Notes: a model not told the origin generated them from the sequence alone. DNA of 64,000 nucleotides from Sphingomonadales bacterium (GCA_016714795.1 JADKCA010000002.1:581361-645360); one strand, 5' to 3'. Shown: positions 25,313 through 34,815, numbered from the stretch's first letter. Made by a program: numbers and translations.

Positions 25313-28105
25313 TCATTCTGCCTGGGTGGATGGCCAGTCTTCCACGGGCAGGCCGATTCCGTCAAGCTGCGGCCGCACGGTCTTTGCATCGCCGACCACC
25401 ACCCAGACCAGACTGGCCGGATCAATCTTGGCGCGTGCCGTAGCGTCGAGCACAGGTGCGGTCAGGCTCTGATATTTTTTGCCCAGTTGCTGGTAATAAT
25501 CGTCCGGACGGCCAAGATTGACGATGCTCGTCATCCCGCCCAGCACGGCGCTGTCGGTTTCAAAGCTGCCGGGCAACTCGCGGACGTTGGACTCGATAGT
25601 GCGGGTCAGCTCTTCCGGCGTTACGCCTTTGGTGCTGAGATAGTCGGTCAGGTGCGTGCGCAGCGCCTTGATCGAATCGCCGGTGCGGTCAGCCTGCACC
25701 GGCGCGGTGACGGAAAAGCTGACGCGTTCTTCCGCTCCGCCGATGCCGCTGCGCACGCCATAGGACCAGCCCTTGGTTTCGCGCAGATCCTGATTGATGC
25801 GGGACAGGAGCCCGACGCCGAACACTTCGTTGGCGGCGCGCAGCGTGACGAGATCATCGCGGCCAGATGCATCGAGCACGGTGCCCGCCATAATGTAGGA
25901 TTGCGGCGAATTGGGCCGGTCCACCAGGATGATGCGCGGTTGCGGCTTGGGAATGGCGGCGCTGAAATTCTTGACCGGCTTCGGCCCTGCATCCGCCTTC
26001 CATTGGCCAAAACGCGTTTCCAGCAGCGGCATGATCTGCTTCAGGCTGGTATCTCCCGCTACGAAGATGCGGGCATTGTCCGGCCTCAGCCATGCCTTGT
26101 GGAAGGCATGAAGCGCGGCGGGCGTGAGCGCCTTGACCACGCCGACATCGCCCGAGCCGGAACCGGGAACGGCATAGGGGTGATCCTTGCCCCAGATGAT
26201 CTGCGGCATCACCCGCCCGGCCAGGCCGTCCGGCTGGGTGAGTTCGGATGCGATGCGGTTCAATTGCTGCGCACGGATACGGTCCACCTCAGCCGGGGCA
26301 AAGGCGGGGTTGCGCACAATGTCTGCCAGCAGATCGAGCGACGCTCCCAGATTGGGCGTCAGCGCAGACAGGCTGAATGATGTGCGGTCCATCCCTGCGC
26401 GCGTGGAGATGGCCGCGCCGAGCCGCTCACCCTCTTCGGCGATTTGCAGCGAGGTGCGGCTTGTCGTCCCCTCCGGCATCAGGTTGAGCATCAGGGACTG
26501 GGTGCCCAGCGCCGACTTCGGGTCTGCGGCATAGCCCGCGTCAAAACTGACGCTCATCTGCACGCGCGGCATGGTGGTGCGGCGAGCGAGATAGACCGGA
26601 ATGCCGTTGGAGAGCGTGGCCCGCTCAATCGCGGGGAAGCTCAGGCTGCCATCCGCGCCGAGCGGCGGCATGGGCGCGCGCGCCTGCCGTTCAAGGGCGG
26701 CGGCGGGTGCTGCGGGCGGCGGATTGCCTTGCGGTTCGGCATAGGCATCCCGCGTGCCGGGCTCCACGCGTAGATCATAAGCAGGGCGCGTCAGCCAGCG
26801 GCCCATCGCGTCCTTCACCTGCGCGGGCGTGACAGAGACCAGCGCCTTGACCTGCTTGCGATAATCGGAAGGATCATTCTTGTAGAGCGCGCCTTCGGCC
26901 AGCTGCGTGGCCTTGCCACCAAAGCCGCCCACTTGCTCCAGCCCGCCCAATTGAGCCGCCACGGTGCGCGATATGACGCGCTGGATTTCATCGTCGCTGG
27001 GGCCTTGGGCCACGAAATTGCCGATCACCTCATCCAGCTTCTTGTTGACCAGCGCCGGATCAACCCCCGGCTTCACATCGGCGGTCACTTCAAAAAAGCC
27101 GAGCTGGGCAAAGCCCTGATAGCCAGCTGTCACCGCAACCGCGATCTCCTCCCCACGCACCAGCGCATTGTCCAGCCGCGAGGAGGCGAGGCCGCCCAGA
27201 ACCGCGCCCGCAACAGATAAGGGCGTTGCATCCTTGCTGTCTTCACCCGGCACGGCCCATTGGCGGTGGATGCGGACATTGGCGACATTGTCCTTCATCA
27301 CCTCATGCTTGGGTGCAGACAGGGTGGGGACGGGGATTACGACCTTCGCCTGTTTCGGGCCGCGCGGAATGCTCCCGAACCAGCGTTTGACCATGGGCTT
27401 GGCCGTTTTGGCATCGACATCGCCCGCCAGCACCAGAACGGCATTGTTCGGCCCGTAATGCTGGCGGAACCAGCCGCGCACATCTTCCATGGAGGCGTTC
27501 TGAAGGTCTGCCATCGAACCGATGGTGGAATGGGCATAAGGATGATCCGGCGGCAGCAAGGCGGCAAGCTGGGCATATTCGACCAGACCATAGGGCTCAT
27601 TGTCTCCCTGCCGCTTTTCGTTCTGCACCACGCCGCGCTGTGCATCGAGCGTGTCCTGCGAAACCGCACCGAGCAGCCAGCCCATCCGGTCCGATTCCAC
27701 GAACAGCATCCGGTCCAGCGCGCCGGTGGGGACGTTCTGGAAATAGTTGGTGCGGTCAAACCATGTCGTGCCATTGTTGCTGGAGCCGCCAAGCGCGTTG
27801 ACCGTCTTGTCGAAATTGCTGACATTTTCCGATCCGCCAAACATCAGATGTTCGAACAGGTGTGCAAAGCCGGTCTTGCCCGCTGGTTCATGCTTGGAGC
27901 CGACATCATACCAGACGGCGACCGCGACGACCGGAGCCTTGCGGTCAGTATGCACGATCACGCGCAGGCCGTTTTTCAGCGTGAACTGCTTGTAGGGAAT
28001 GTCGAGCTTCTTGACGAGCGGCGCGAGCGAGGCGGGCTTGGCAGTCTGCGCCATGGCCGGAGATGCGAGGACGAGGCCGAGAGCGGTGAGAATCGGAAAA
28101 CGCAT
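25313..28105 (-). CDS. Two-domain M16 zinc metallopeptidase (insulinase/pitrilysin type)
   Basis: A 930-residue exported peptidase starting with a signal peptide MRFPILTALGLVLASPAMAQ; the longer frame upstream is not needed. The active M16 half carries the inverted zinc motif HLFEHLMF (H-x-x-E-H) near residue 85, with the distal glutamate in VQNEKRQGDNEPYG. The second half (about 480-930) repeats the fold without a zinc motif, as in fused M16A/B enzymes. Likely degrades peptides in the periplasm. A probable operon with the downstream 99-residue gene. Confidence 0.93.
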   Translation of the reverse strand: MRFPILTALGLVLASPAMAQTAKPASLAPLVKKLDIPYKQFTLKNGLRVIVHTDRKAPVVAVAVWYDVGSKHEPAGKTGFAHLFEHLMFGGSENVSNFDKTVNALGGSSNNGTTWFDRTNYFQNVPTGALDRMLFVESDRMGWLLGAVSQDTLDAQRGVVQNEKRQGDNEPYGLVEYAQLAALLPPDHPYAHSTIGSMADLQNASMEDVRGWFRQHYGPNNAVLVLAGDVDAKTAKPMVKRWFGSIPRGPKQAKVVIPVPTLSAPKHEVMKDNVANVRIHRQWAVPGEDSKDATPLSVAGAVLGGLASSRLDNALVRGEEIAVAVTAGYQGFAQLGFFEVTADVKPGVDPALVNKKLDEVIGNFVAQGPSDDEIQRVISRTVAAQLGGLEQVGGFGGKATQLAEGALYKNDPSDYRKQVKALVSVTPAQVKDAMGRWLTRPAYDLRVEPGTRDAYAEPQGNPPPAAPAAALERQARAPMPPLGADGSLSFPAIERATLSNGIPVYLARRTTMPRVQMSVSFDAGYAADPKSALGTQSLMLNLMPEGTTSRTSLQIAEEGERLGAAISTRAGMDRTSFSLSALTPNLGASLDLLADIVRNPAFAPAEVDRIRAQQLNRIASELTQPDGLAGRVMPQIIWGKDHPYAVPGSGSGDVGVVKALTPAALHAFHKAWLRPDNARIFVAGDTSLKQIMPLLETRFGQWKADAGPKPVKNFSAAIPKPQPRIILVDRPNSPQSYIMAGTVLDASGRDDLVTLRAANEVFGVGLLSRINQDLRETKGWSYGVRSGIGGAEERVSFSVTAPVQADRTGDSIKALRTHLTDYLSTKGVTPEELTRTIESNVRELPGSFETDSAVLGGMTSIVNLGRPDDYYQQLGKKYQSLTAPVLDATARAKIDPASLVWVVVGDAKTVRPQLDGIGLPVEDWPSTQAE

Positions 28106-28183
28106 GGCAACTCCAGTCAAGTTGAAAGGGCGAGAGGTGGGCAGAGCAGAGCCGGGGAGCAAAATTTTTTCGATGAACAACCG

Positions 28184-29311
28184 TCAGCCTCGACGAAAGG
28201 GGGTGACGGTGCCGAGGAACTCGATCTCGCGCTCCATGGCATGACGTTCCCGCACAAGGAAGTCGGCAATGGCGGCGCGAAAGCCGTCATCGGTGATGTA
28301 GTGCGCGGACCATGTGGCCACGGGCTCATAGCCGCGTGCAATCTTGTGCTCGCCCTGCGCGCCCGCCTCCACGCGGGAAAGGCCGCGCGCGATGGCAAAG
28401 TCGATCGCCTGATAATAGCAGAGCTCGAAATGGAGGAAGGGAATGTCTTCGGTGCAGCCCCAATAGCGGCCATAGAGCACATCGCCGCCGATGAAATTGA
28501 GCGCGCCCGCCACCGGCACACCGTCCCGTTCCGCAATCAGCAGCAGGATACGGTCCGCCATGCGGTCTCCCATCAGGCTGAAAAAGGCGCGGGTCAGGTA
28601 AGGGCGGCCCCATTTGCGGGCACCGGTATCCTGATAGAAAACCCAGAAGGCATCCCAATGCGCCTCGGTGATGTCCGCCCCTGTCAGCGCGCGGATGGTG
28701 ACGGCTGATTGGGCGGCGGCGCGTTCCTTGCGGATGGCGCGGCGCTTGCGCGAGGCGAGGGTGGCGAGGAAATCGTCGAAATCGCCATAGCCGCGATTGC
28801 GGAAATGGAATTGCACGCCTTCGCGCAGCAGCCAGCCCGCGGCCTCAAATGCTGCCTTGTCTTCATCCTCGATGAAATTGGCATGGGCGGAGGAGAGATG
28901 GTTGTTGATCGCCAGCGCCTCCATCCCCGCAATCAGTTCCGGCACCACCGAACGATCCTGCGCGAGCAGGCGCGGCCCCGGCGCAGGGGTGAATGGCACG
29001 GCGCTGAGCAGTTTGGGATAATAGCGCCCGCCAGCGCGCTGCCACGCATCGGCCCAGCTGTGATCAAAGATATATTCGCCCTGACTGTTGCTCTTGCCAT
29101 AGAGCGGAACCCCGCCGACGAGTGCGCCGGTTTCATCCTCCAGCAGCAGCGGCAGCGGCTGCCAGCCGGTCCGGCTGATGGCACTGCCCGATTGCTCCAG
29201 GGCAGACAGGAAGGCGTGCGAGAGGAAGGGATGGTCATCGCCCGCCAGCGCGTCCCATGCGGCGGCGTCAATCTCCGCAAAACTGTCTGCCACGCGCACG
29301 TTGCGGGTCAT
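28184..29311 (-). CDS. FemAB/GNAT-like acyltransferase (DUF482 type)
   Basis: A 375-residue protein of the FemAB-like group often labelled peptidogalycan biosynthesis or GNAT. Blocks GGVPLYGKSNSQGEYIFDHSW, FRNRGYGDFDDFLATLASRKR and AGALNFIGGDVLYGRYWGC are characteristic. Probably transfers an acyl or aminoacyl group; the acceptor is unknown. Start ATG at 29311 overlaps the GDPD stop by four bases, making it the last member of a coupled five-gene set on this strand. Confidence 0.85.
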   Translation of the reverse strand: MTRNVRVADSFAEIDAAAWDALAGDDHPFLSHAFLSALEQSGSAISRTGWQPLPLLLEDETGALVGGVPLYGKSNSQGEYIFDHSWADAWQRAGGRYYPKLLSAVPFTPAPGPRLLAQDRSVVPELIAGMEALAINNHLSSAHANFIEDEDKAAFEAAGWLLREGVQFHFRNRGYGDFDDFLATLASRKRRAIRKERAAAQSAVTIRALTGADITEAHWDAFWVFYQDTGARKWGRPYLTRAFFSLMGDRMADRILLLIAERDGVPVAGALNFIGGDVLYGRYWGCTEDIPFLHFELCYYQAIDFAIARGLSRVEAGAQGEHKIARGYEPVATWSAHYITDDGFRAAIADFLVRERHAMEREIEFLGTVTPFRRG

Positions 29312-30096
29312 CCGCGCGCTCCCGGCCTTTCGTAGATCATCTCGTCGGCACAGGCGAGGGCGACCTTTTCCTGATCGCCGCTGCGCACCGTCCATGTCAG
29401 CAGCTTCAGCCCGCGCGCGCGCTGCGCTGCGGCAAAGCGGGAGGGGAGGTTGCGGATGTCATAGGCCAGAAAGTCCGGCTTGGCGCGCCACAGCGAGGCG
29501 TGGCGGGCAATCCGGCCCTTGATCCCGGTAGAGGGGACTTCGATGTCGTCGCTTTCGGTCATTACCACGCCGCGCACGGTGCGGGGGCTATGGTCCAGAA
29601 ACCAGCGCCCGACTTCCGGGTTGAACGACATGATGGCAACCGGGCCGCGATACCCCTCCAGCGCGCGGCGGACAGCCAGACAGAGTGTGCCGACATGACG
29701 GCTGCGCGCTTTGACCTCGATCAGCACCGGCACCTGCCCGTTCACCATCGCCAGAATTTCGGCAAGGCGCGGAATGGTTTCATGGCTGCCGCGCAGGCGG
29801 ATGCGATCCAGCTCATAAGCCAGCCGGTCGGCCAGCGGGCCGCTTTCTTCGGTCAGCCGGTCGAGCGTCGCATCATGAAACACGAACGCTTCCCCGCCCG
29901 ATGCGGCCTGCACGTCCAGTTCGATGCCATGGCCCAGCTTGAGCGCCGCTTCGAACGCGGCGCGGCTGTTTTCGATCACGCCAAAGCCATAGAGCCCGCG
30001 ATGCGCATAAGGCCGCTCCGCCATCCAGCGGGTGCGGGCGGGATCGCGCGGCGGCGCGAGCAGCCGATCAAGCAGGGCGGACAGCGACAATCGCAT
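29308..30096 (-). CDS. Glycerophosphodiester phosphodiesterase family protein
   Basis: A 262-residue GDPD TIM-barrel hydrolase that cleaves glycerophosphodiesters to glycerol-3-phosphate and an alcohol. Active-site elements seen: AHRG near 29, ENS near 40, ELDV near 57 and FHDATLDRLT near 70. The ATG at 30096 is chosen; it lies inside the 3' end of the ridA-like gene (29-base overlap). Members lacking a signal peptide, like this one, act in the cytoplasm. Followed by ATGA coupling to the FemAB-like gene. Confidence 0.87.
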   Translation of the reverse strand: MRLSLSALLDRLLAPPRDPARTRWMAERPYAHRGLYGFGVIENSRAAFEAALKLGHGIELDVQAASGGEAFVFHDATLDRLTEESGPLADRLAYELDRIRLRGSHETIPRLAEILAMVNGQVPVLIEVKARSRHVGTLCLAVRRALEGYRGPVAIMSFNPEVGRWFLDHSPRTVRGVVMTESDDIEVPSTGIKGRIARHASLWRAKPDFLAYDIRNLPSRFAAAQRARGLKLLTWTVRSGDQEKVALACADEMIYERPGARG

Positions 30097-30577
30097 CAGC
30101 CTCCACAATGGCGCCCAGCGGCAGGGCGGCGACACCAACCGCCGCGCGGGCATGGCGGCCCGCTTCGCCGAACACTTCGATCATCAGCTCAGACACGCCG
30201 TTGGCCACTTGTGGCTGGCCGCCAAAGCGCGGATCGGAATTGACGAAGACGTTGAGCTTCACCACCCGCTCGACCCGGTCAAGCGAACCGAGCGCCTGCC
30301 GGATCTGCGCCAGCAACATGATACCGCACTGGCGGGCGGCCTTATTGGCATAATCGGGGGTGCGGTCATCATCGACACGGCCTGTCATCACCTGCCCGTC
30401 CTGAAACGGCAGCTGGCCGGAGACGTGGAGCAATCCGGCGGCTTCCACGGCGGGCACATAGGCGGCGACCGGAGCAGCAGGCGTGGGGAGCGTGAGGCCG
30501 AGCGCAGCCAGTCGGGCCTCATGCCCGGCGACGGCGTTTGCGTCGGTGTGCATCTTGAGCGGCGGGGTCTTTGTCAC
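30068..30577 (-). CDS. RidA (YjgF/YER057c) family protein
   Basis: A 169-residue Rid-family protein, longer than typical RidA because of a 35-residue N-terminal extension. Blocks LLHVSGQLPFQDGQVMTGRV, ANKAARQCGIMLLAQIRQAL and RVVKLNVFVNSDPRF are family-typical. The canonical RidA catalytic arginine is not clearly placed here, so 2-aminoacrylate deaminase activity is uncertain; it fits the YoaB-like branch. Start overlaps the HAD gene stop by four bases. Confidence 0.87.
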   Translation of the reverse strand: MTKTPPLKMHTDANAVAGHEARLAALGLTLPTPAAPVAAYVPAVEAAGLLHVSGQLPFQDGQVMTGRVDDDRTPDYANKAARQCGIMLLAQIRQALGSLDRVERVVKLNVFVNSDPRFGGQPQVANGVSELMIEVFGEAGRHARAAVGVAALPLGAIVEADAIVAVRPA

Positions 30578-31194
30578 AGCGGCACTCCTTCAAAACGATC
30601 CATAATCCAGCGGCGCGCGGCAAGCCAGTCATCAATCCGTTCATGGGCATGTTTGGATTTGGGCATTTTGGGCGCGATGCGCGGCTCGCCGATCATGTGC
30701 AGGCGGAAAATCTCCGGCGCATGTTCGGCCACCGATTCATGCTGGTGCGCCAGATCATCCACGAACACGGCGACGCTGGGCGCATAATCATCCAGAATGG
30801 CGCGCAGCGCCTCCCCCTTGCCGCCCTGATTGGTGTAAACGGGGAAATCGATGCCGACCTTGAGCAATTGCTGCTTGCGGCCTTTCTGTGCATCGTCGGT
30901 CAGGTTGGTCAGCACCACGACATCGGCATGTTGAGCGAGCGCGTGGATCGATTCGACCGCACCGTCGATGGGATATTGGCGGTGCATCTCGGTTTCGAAA
31001 AAGCCCTTGAGCAGGGGCCAGATCTTTTCGCCCGCCACCAGCTCGCCGCTTTGCTTGTGCCGCAATGCGTTGAGGAAATTGCCGGTCTCCAGATCGAAAT
31101 GAATATGGTGCGCCTCATCCAGCCATTCGGCAAACGGCACGACCATGTGCAGCAGCACTTCGTCACAATCGGTAATGAGAAGCGGGCGGCTCAT
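30574..31194 (-). CDS. HAD-superfamily hydrolase
   Basis: A 206-residue haloacid-dehalogenase-like protein. Motif I is DCDEVLL near residue 8, motif II VVVLTNLTDDA near 92 and motif IV FVDDLAHQ near 145, so phosphatase chemistry is likely; the substrate is unknown. Its end overlaps ridA and its start overlaps the DUF3572 gene, both by ATGA. Confidence 0.87.
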   Translation of the reverse strand: MSRPLLITDCDEVLLHMVVPFAEWLDEAHHIHFDLETGNFLNALRHKQSGELVAGEKIWPLLKGFFETEMHRQYPIDGAVESIHALAQHADVVVLTNLTDDAQKGRKQQLLKVGIDFPVYTNQGGKGEALRAILDDYAPSVAVFVDDLAHQHESVAEHAPEIFRLHMIGEPRIAPKMPKSKHAHERIDDWLAARRWIMDRFEGVPL

Positions 31195-31466
31195 GCGGTC
31201 AGCCTTTCTGCGGCGGCAATCAGATGGTCGGGCGTGGCTCCGATGGCTTCGGCACAGGCCAGAAGATCGGGCTGGTGGGATTGGAGAAAATTGATGACGG
31301 CGGCCAGCACGGCGGGTTCGTCCGCCTGCGCTTTCAGATCTGCGGGATCAAGCCCGGTGAGCGCAATCAGCCGATCTGCCCGGCGGTCATCCTGCAATGT
31401 CCACACCAGCGCATGGAGCGCAAGCGCCACGGCATCATCATCGTCGATTGTCTCGGGCTGGCGCAT
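31191..31466 (-). CDS. DUF3572 family protein
   Basis: A 91-residue acidic protein. Its composition and blocks (DDDAVALALHALVWTLQDDRRADRLIALTGL, here cited by positions 9-39, and SHQPDLLACAEAIG) match DUF3572, a small alphaproteobacterial family commonly encoded next to divK. It is first in a run of five overlapping genes and divergent from divK with about 40 bases between. Function unknown. Confidence 0.83.
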   Translation of the reverse strand: MRQPETIDDDDAVALALHALVWTLQDDRRADRLIALTGLDPADLKAQADEPAVLAAVINFLQSHQPDLLACAEAIGATPDHLIAAAERLTA

Positions 31467-31508
31467 CGCCTATCGGGGTTCCATCATTGATCCAAGGAAG
31501 TGTTCCGC

Positions 31509-31895
31509 GTGGCAAAAAGGGTGCTCGTTGTCGAGGACAACGAACTCAATCTGAAACTTTTTTGCGATGTGCTCCGGTCACAGGGGCATGAGGTGGAGGG
31601 CGTGCGCGATGCGCGGCTCGCCATAGAACGCGCCACATTGTTCGCGCCGGACATCATGGTGCTGGACATCCAGATGCCGCATATCAGCGGGCTGGAACTG
31701 ATTGCCGCCATGAAGCTGGACCTTGTGCTGCGCCGCATTCCGGTGATGGCGGTCACGGCCTATGCCGGCAAAGGCGATGAAGAGCGCATCCGCGAGGCGG
31801 GGGCGGATTCCTTTGTTTCCAAGCCGGTGGCGCTGCGGGGGTTTCTGGATGCTGTGAACGGGCTGTTCGCGATTGCGGAAGCGCGCAACGGGTAG
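31509..31895 (+). CDS. divK: Single-domain response regulator DivK
   Basis: A 128-residue receiver-only protein starting at GTG 31509, with AAGGAAG eight bases upstream (an earlier in-frame GTG overlaps that site). Acidic pocket EDNE, phospho-acceptor aspartate in VLDIQMP, conserved Thr/Ala VTAYAGKGDEERI and lysine in FVSKPVAL are all intact. DivK is phosphorylated by DivJ/PleC-type kinases and sets cell-cycle polarity upstream of CtrA in alphaproteobacteria. The DUF3572 neighbour supports the assignment. Confidence 0.93.
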   Translation: MAKRVLVVEDNELNLKLFCDVLRSQGHEVEGVRDARLAIERATLFAPDIMVLDIQMPHISGLELIAAMKLDLVLRRIPVMAVTAYAGKGDEERIREAGADSFVSKPVALRGFLDAVNGLFAIAEARNG

Positions 31896-31910
31896 GTTTG
31901 ATACCGAAGG

Positions 31911-31965
31911 GCGGTCCTTCGATACGGGTCTTCACATGCGCTCAGCCCCTACTCAGGACAAACGG
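31911..31965. repeat. Diverged interspersed repeat after divK
   Basis: GCGGTCCTTCGATACGGGTC at the left and CCCTACTCAGGACAAACGG at the right resemble the arms of the CCGTCCTGAGC repeat family, but are shorter and less symmetric. It lies between convergent divK and the small gene at 31975. Confidence 0.6.
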
Positions 31966-31974
31966 AAATCAGCG

Positions 31975-32277
31975 TCACCCTTCCACAGCAAACAGCGTGG
32001 CCCCGGCATAGCGCTCCGCTTCCGGCTCATAGACCGACTCGGTCTCGAAATGCTGGTCACACAGCGTCAGGTCATTCAGCCCGGCCAGATGGAAGGCCCC
32101 CAGCTTCTTCTCTCGCGGGGGCAGGCCGTTGCGTTCCAGCGCGACCGCATCGACATAGAGCGCATCATTCTTGGAATAGAGAATGTGCGGAGCCAGCGTC
32201 ATCTCCACGCTGTTGTAGCGCGTCTTCACGCATTTCTTGAGCGCAATGGCTTCAAGCAGAATCTGGTTGATCGACAT
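31975..32277 (-). CDS. Uncharacterised 100-residue protein
   Basis: Starts at the ATG at 32277 (MSINQILLEAIALKKCVKTR); a longer frame upstream is not supported. Sequence pattern LxxAIxxKKxVxTxYNxxxMxLxPHILYSKND, read across residues 8-40, is like the strand-turn core of WYL-type sensing domains, but the protein is too short for a complete regulator. Widespread in sphingomonads to my knowledge; function unknown. Divergent from the acyl-CoA dehydrogenase gene, with about 150 bases between. Confidence 0.68.
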   Translation of the reverse strand: MSINQILLEAIALKKCVKTRYNSVEMTLAPHILYSKNDALYVDAVALERNGLPPREKKLGAFHLAGLNDLTLCDQHFETESVYEPEAERYAGATLFAVEG

Positions 32278-32425
32278 GGCGGGCAATTTAGGATCGCAAA
32301 TGCGGCCCCGCAACAAGAATTGTGCATCGCAGCAAATTAGGCAGGCTTGACCAAAACGATTTGCAATCGCCGGACTCTGAGGCAATGGTGCACGGGAATG
32401 CAGGATCAAGGATAGGAGAAGCGCG

Positions 32426-33652
32426 ATGCAATTTGAACATACTGAAAAGGTGAAGGCTCTCATCGCCAAGGTGGAGAGCTTCATGGATGAGCATGTTTAT
32501 CCCAATGAGCGCGCCTATAGCGATTGGGTCAATGATCCCGCAAATATCTGGAAAGAATGGCCGGGCATGGAAGCGCTGAAGGAAAAGGCGCGCGCGCAGG
32601 ATCTGTGGAACCTGTTTCTGCCGCACGAATATGGTGCCTGGTCTCCCGGCCTGACCAATCTGGAATATGCCCCGCTGGCCGAAATCATGGGCCGCGTGCC
32701 CTTTTCCAGCCAGGTGTTCAACTGCTCCGCGCCGGATACGGGCAATATGGAAGTGCTTGCCAAATATGGCAGCCCGGAACAGCAGGAAAAATGGCTGAAG
32801 CCGCTGCTCGAAGGCACGATCCGCTCTGCCTATGTGATGACCGAACCGCAGGTTGCATCGTCCGACGCAACGAATCTGGAACTGTCGATCACGCCCGATG
32901 GCGATGACTATGTGATAAACGGGCGCAAATGGTGGATTTCAAACGCCATGCACCCGCGCTGCGACATCTGGATCGTGATGGGCAAGACCGATTTCAACGC
33001 GCCGCGCCACGCGCAGCATTCGCAGATTCTGGTCGAACCCAAGACGCCGGGCATCACCATCGTCCGCCACCAGACCGTGTTCGGTTCGCACAACTCGCCG
33101 GGTGGTGAATGCGAATTGCGGTTCGAGAATGTGCGCGTGCCCAAGGAAAACCTGATTCTGGGTGAAGGCCGCGGCTTTGAAATCGCGCAGGGCCGCCTCG
33201 GGCCGGGCCGCATCCACCACTGCATGCGCTCGATCGGTCAGGCGCAGCGCGCGCTCGAAATCATGGCGCGTCGCGTGGAAAATCGTGTGGCGTTCGGCAA
33301 GAAGCTGTCCGACCAGTCGAGCATCCGTCAGGACGTCGCCAAGAGCTATTGCGAAGTCGAAATGACCCGCCTGCTCACGCTCAAGGCCGCTGATGCCATG
33401 GATCGTTATGGCAACAAGGTCGCCAAGGATCTGATCGCCGCGATCAAGGTCGTCGCTCCGCAAATGGCGCAGACCGTGTGCGACCGCGCGATTCAGGCGC
33501 ATGGCGGTATGGGCGTTTCGGATGATACGCCGATTGCCCGCTTCTTCACGCTCAACCGCTTCGTCCGCATCGCAGACGGCCCGGATGAGGTGCATATGAG
33601 CCAGCTCGGCAAGCAGAAGATCAAGGAATATAACGCGCAGAACGAGCGCTGA
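32426..33652 (+). CDS. Acyl-CoA dehydrogenase family protein
   Basis: A 408-residue FAD-dependent acyl-CoA dehydrogenase; RBS GGAGAAG precedes the ATG. Signatures are YVMTEPQVASSDATN (substrate/FAD-binding), WWISNAMHP, IGQAQRALEIMARR and IQAHGGMGVSDDTP. The catalytic carboxylate is expected near the C-terminal FTLNRFVRIADGPDEVH. It belongs to the ACAD10/11-like branch by overall layout, which would act on long-chain or hydroxylated acyl-CoAs, but substrate range is not provable. Followed by a palindromic repeat and an alcohol dehydrogenase. Confidence 0.92.
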   Translation: MQFEHTEKVKALIAKVESFMDEHVYPNERAYSDWVNDPANIWKEWPGMEALKEKARAQDLWNLFLPHEYGAWSPGLTNLEYAPLAEIMGRVPFSSQVFNCSAPDTGNMEVLAKYGSPEQQEKWLKPLLEGTIRSAYVMTEPQVASSDATNLELSITPDGDDYVINGRKWWISNAMHPRCDIWIVMGKTDFNAPRHAQHSQILVEPKTPGITIVRHQTVFGSHNSPGGECELRFENVRVPKENLILGEGRGFEIAQGRLGPGRIHHCMRSIGQAQRALEIMARRVENRVAFGKKLSDQSSIRQDVAKSYCEVEMTRLLTLKAADAMDRYGNKVAKDLIAAIKVVAPQMAQTVCDRAIQAHGGMGVSDDTPIARFFTLNRFVRIADGPDEVHMSQLGKQKIKEYNAQNER

Positions 33653-33661
33653 TAAATTCGA

Positions 33662-33757
33662 CCGTCATTCCCGCGAAGGAGGGAAGCCATGAACGCCGCA
33701 GAGTTCAGACGAACGACTGCTGTGTTCTTGGACCCCCGTCTTCACGGGGGTGACGGC
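33662..33757. repeat. Interspersed inverted repeat, CGTCATTCCCGC type
   Basis: CCGTCATTCCCGCGAAGGAG on the left and CCCCGTCTTCACGGGGGTGA on the right are typical ends of the repeat whose translation gives SFPRRRES-like peptides. Arms are imperfect and the middle is 50 bases. It lies between the acyl-CoA dehydrogenase and Zn-alcohol dehydrogenase genes. A related element is at 50646-50753. Confidence 0.75.
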
Positions 33758-33777
33758 TTGATCCGGGAGAAAGAAGC

Positions 33778-34815
33778 ATGAAAGCCCTTCGCTATTATGG
33801 CGCGCGGGACATCCGCCACGAAGACATGGATGATCCCAAGCTGGAATCGGAACGCGATGCCATCATCCAGATGACCGGCTGTTCGATCTGCGGCAGCGAT
33901 CTTCATATTTATCATGGCCATGGTTTTTCCGAAGATATCGGCTTTTGCGTCGGCCATGAAGCCGTGGGCGAAGTGGTGGAGGTGGGCCGTGCTGTCACCC
34001 GTCTGAAGGCCGGTGACAAGGTGATGATGCCCGCCGCTGTTGGCTGTGGGGCGTGCCGGTCTTGTCTGGCCGGGGTGGTCAACAGCTGCGAGTTCAACGC
34101 GGGCAGTTGCTATGGCCTGTCTGCCAAATTGCAGGGCGTCCAGTCTCAGGCGTTCCGCGTGCCTGCGGCAGACACCAACGCCATCCTGATTCCGGAAGGC
34201 ATCAGCGAAGATCAGGCGTTGATGATGACCGACGCGCTGGCCACAGCCTGGTTCGGCGCACGCAATGCAGACATCAAGCCGGGCAGCAGCGTGGCCGTGA
34301 TCGGGCTTGGTCCCATCGGCCTGATGGCGGTGGACAGTGCATTCGTGATGGGCGCGCATGTGGTCTATGCGATTGATCCCATTGCCGAACGCCGCGCGCT
34401 TGCTGCCCAGTCAGGCGCGATTGCGCTTTCTCCCGAAGAGGCGCTGGAGCGGGTCCGCGAAGACACGCATGGCAAGAAGCTCGATTGCGTGGTGGAAGCG
34501 GTAGGCCATGATGCCACCGTTGATCTGGCACTGCGCCTGATTGCCCGACGCGGCACGGTGTCGGTCATCGGCGTCCAGCAATCGCGGCGCTATGCCTTCC
34601 CGCTCGAACGGGCTTTTGCGGCAGGCCTCACCTTCCGCATTGGAACATGTTCCGTCCCTGAGGAATGGCCCGCGCTGATCCCGCTGGTGCAATCAGGCCG
34701 GTTGAAGCCCGAACGCTATATCAGCCATCACCTTCCGCTCAGCGAAGGTGCCGAGGCCTATGCGCTGTTTGACAGCCGAGAGGCGGGTGCGCTCAAGATG
34801 GTGCTGAAGGCTTGA
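33778..34815 (+). CDS. Zinc-dependent medium-chain alcohol dehydrogenase
   Basis: A 345-residue MDR enzyme. Catalytic zinc ligands are C35 region (CSICGSDLH) and GHEAVGEV; the structural zinc loop CGACRSCLAGVVNSC has all four cysteines. The NAD(P) fold motif is VIGLGPIGLMAV near 180. It oxidises an alcohol or polyol; the threonine/sorbitol dehydrogenase-like class fits but the substrate is unknown. Downstream of an acyl-CoA dehydrogenase across a repeat, it may share a catabolic role. Confidence 0.9.
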   Translation: MKALRYYGARDIRHEDMDDPKLESERDAIIQMTGCSICGSDLHIYHGHGFSEDIGFCVGHEAVGEVVEVGRAVTRLKAGDKVMMPAAVGCGACRSCLAGVVNSCEFNAGSCYGLSAKLQGVQSQAFRVPAADTNAILIPEGISEDQALMMTDALATAWFGARNADIKPGSSVAVIGLGPIGLMAVDSAFVMGAHVVYAIDPIAERRALAAQSGAIALSPEEALERVREDTHGKKLDCVVEAVGHDATVDLALRLIARRGTVSVIGVQQSRRYAFPLERAFAAGLTFRIGTCSVPEEWPALIPLVQSGRLKPERYISHHLPLSEGAEAYALFDSREAGALKMVLKA

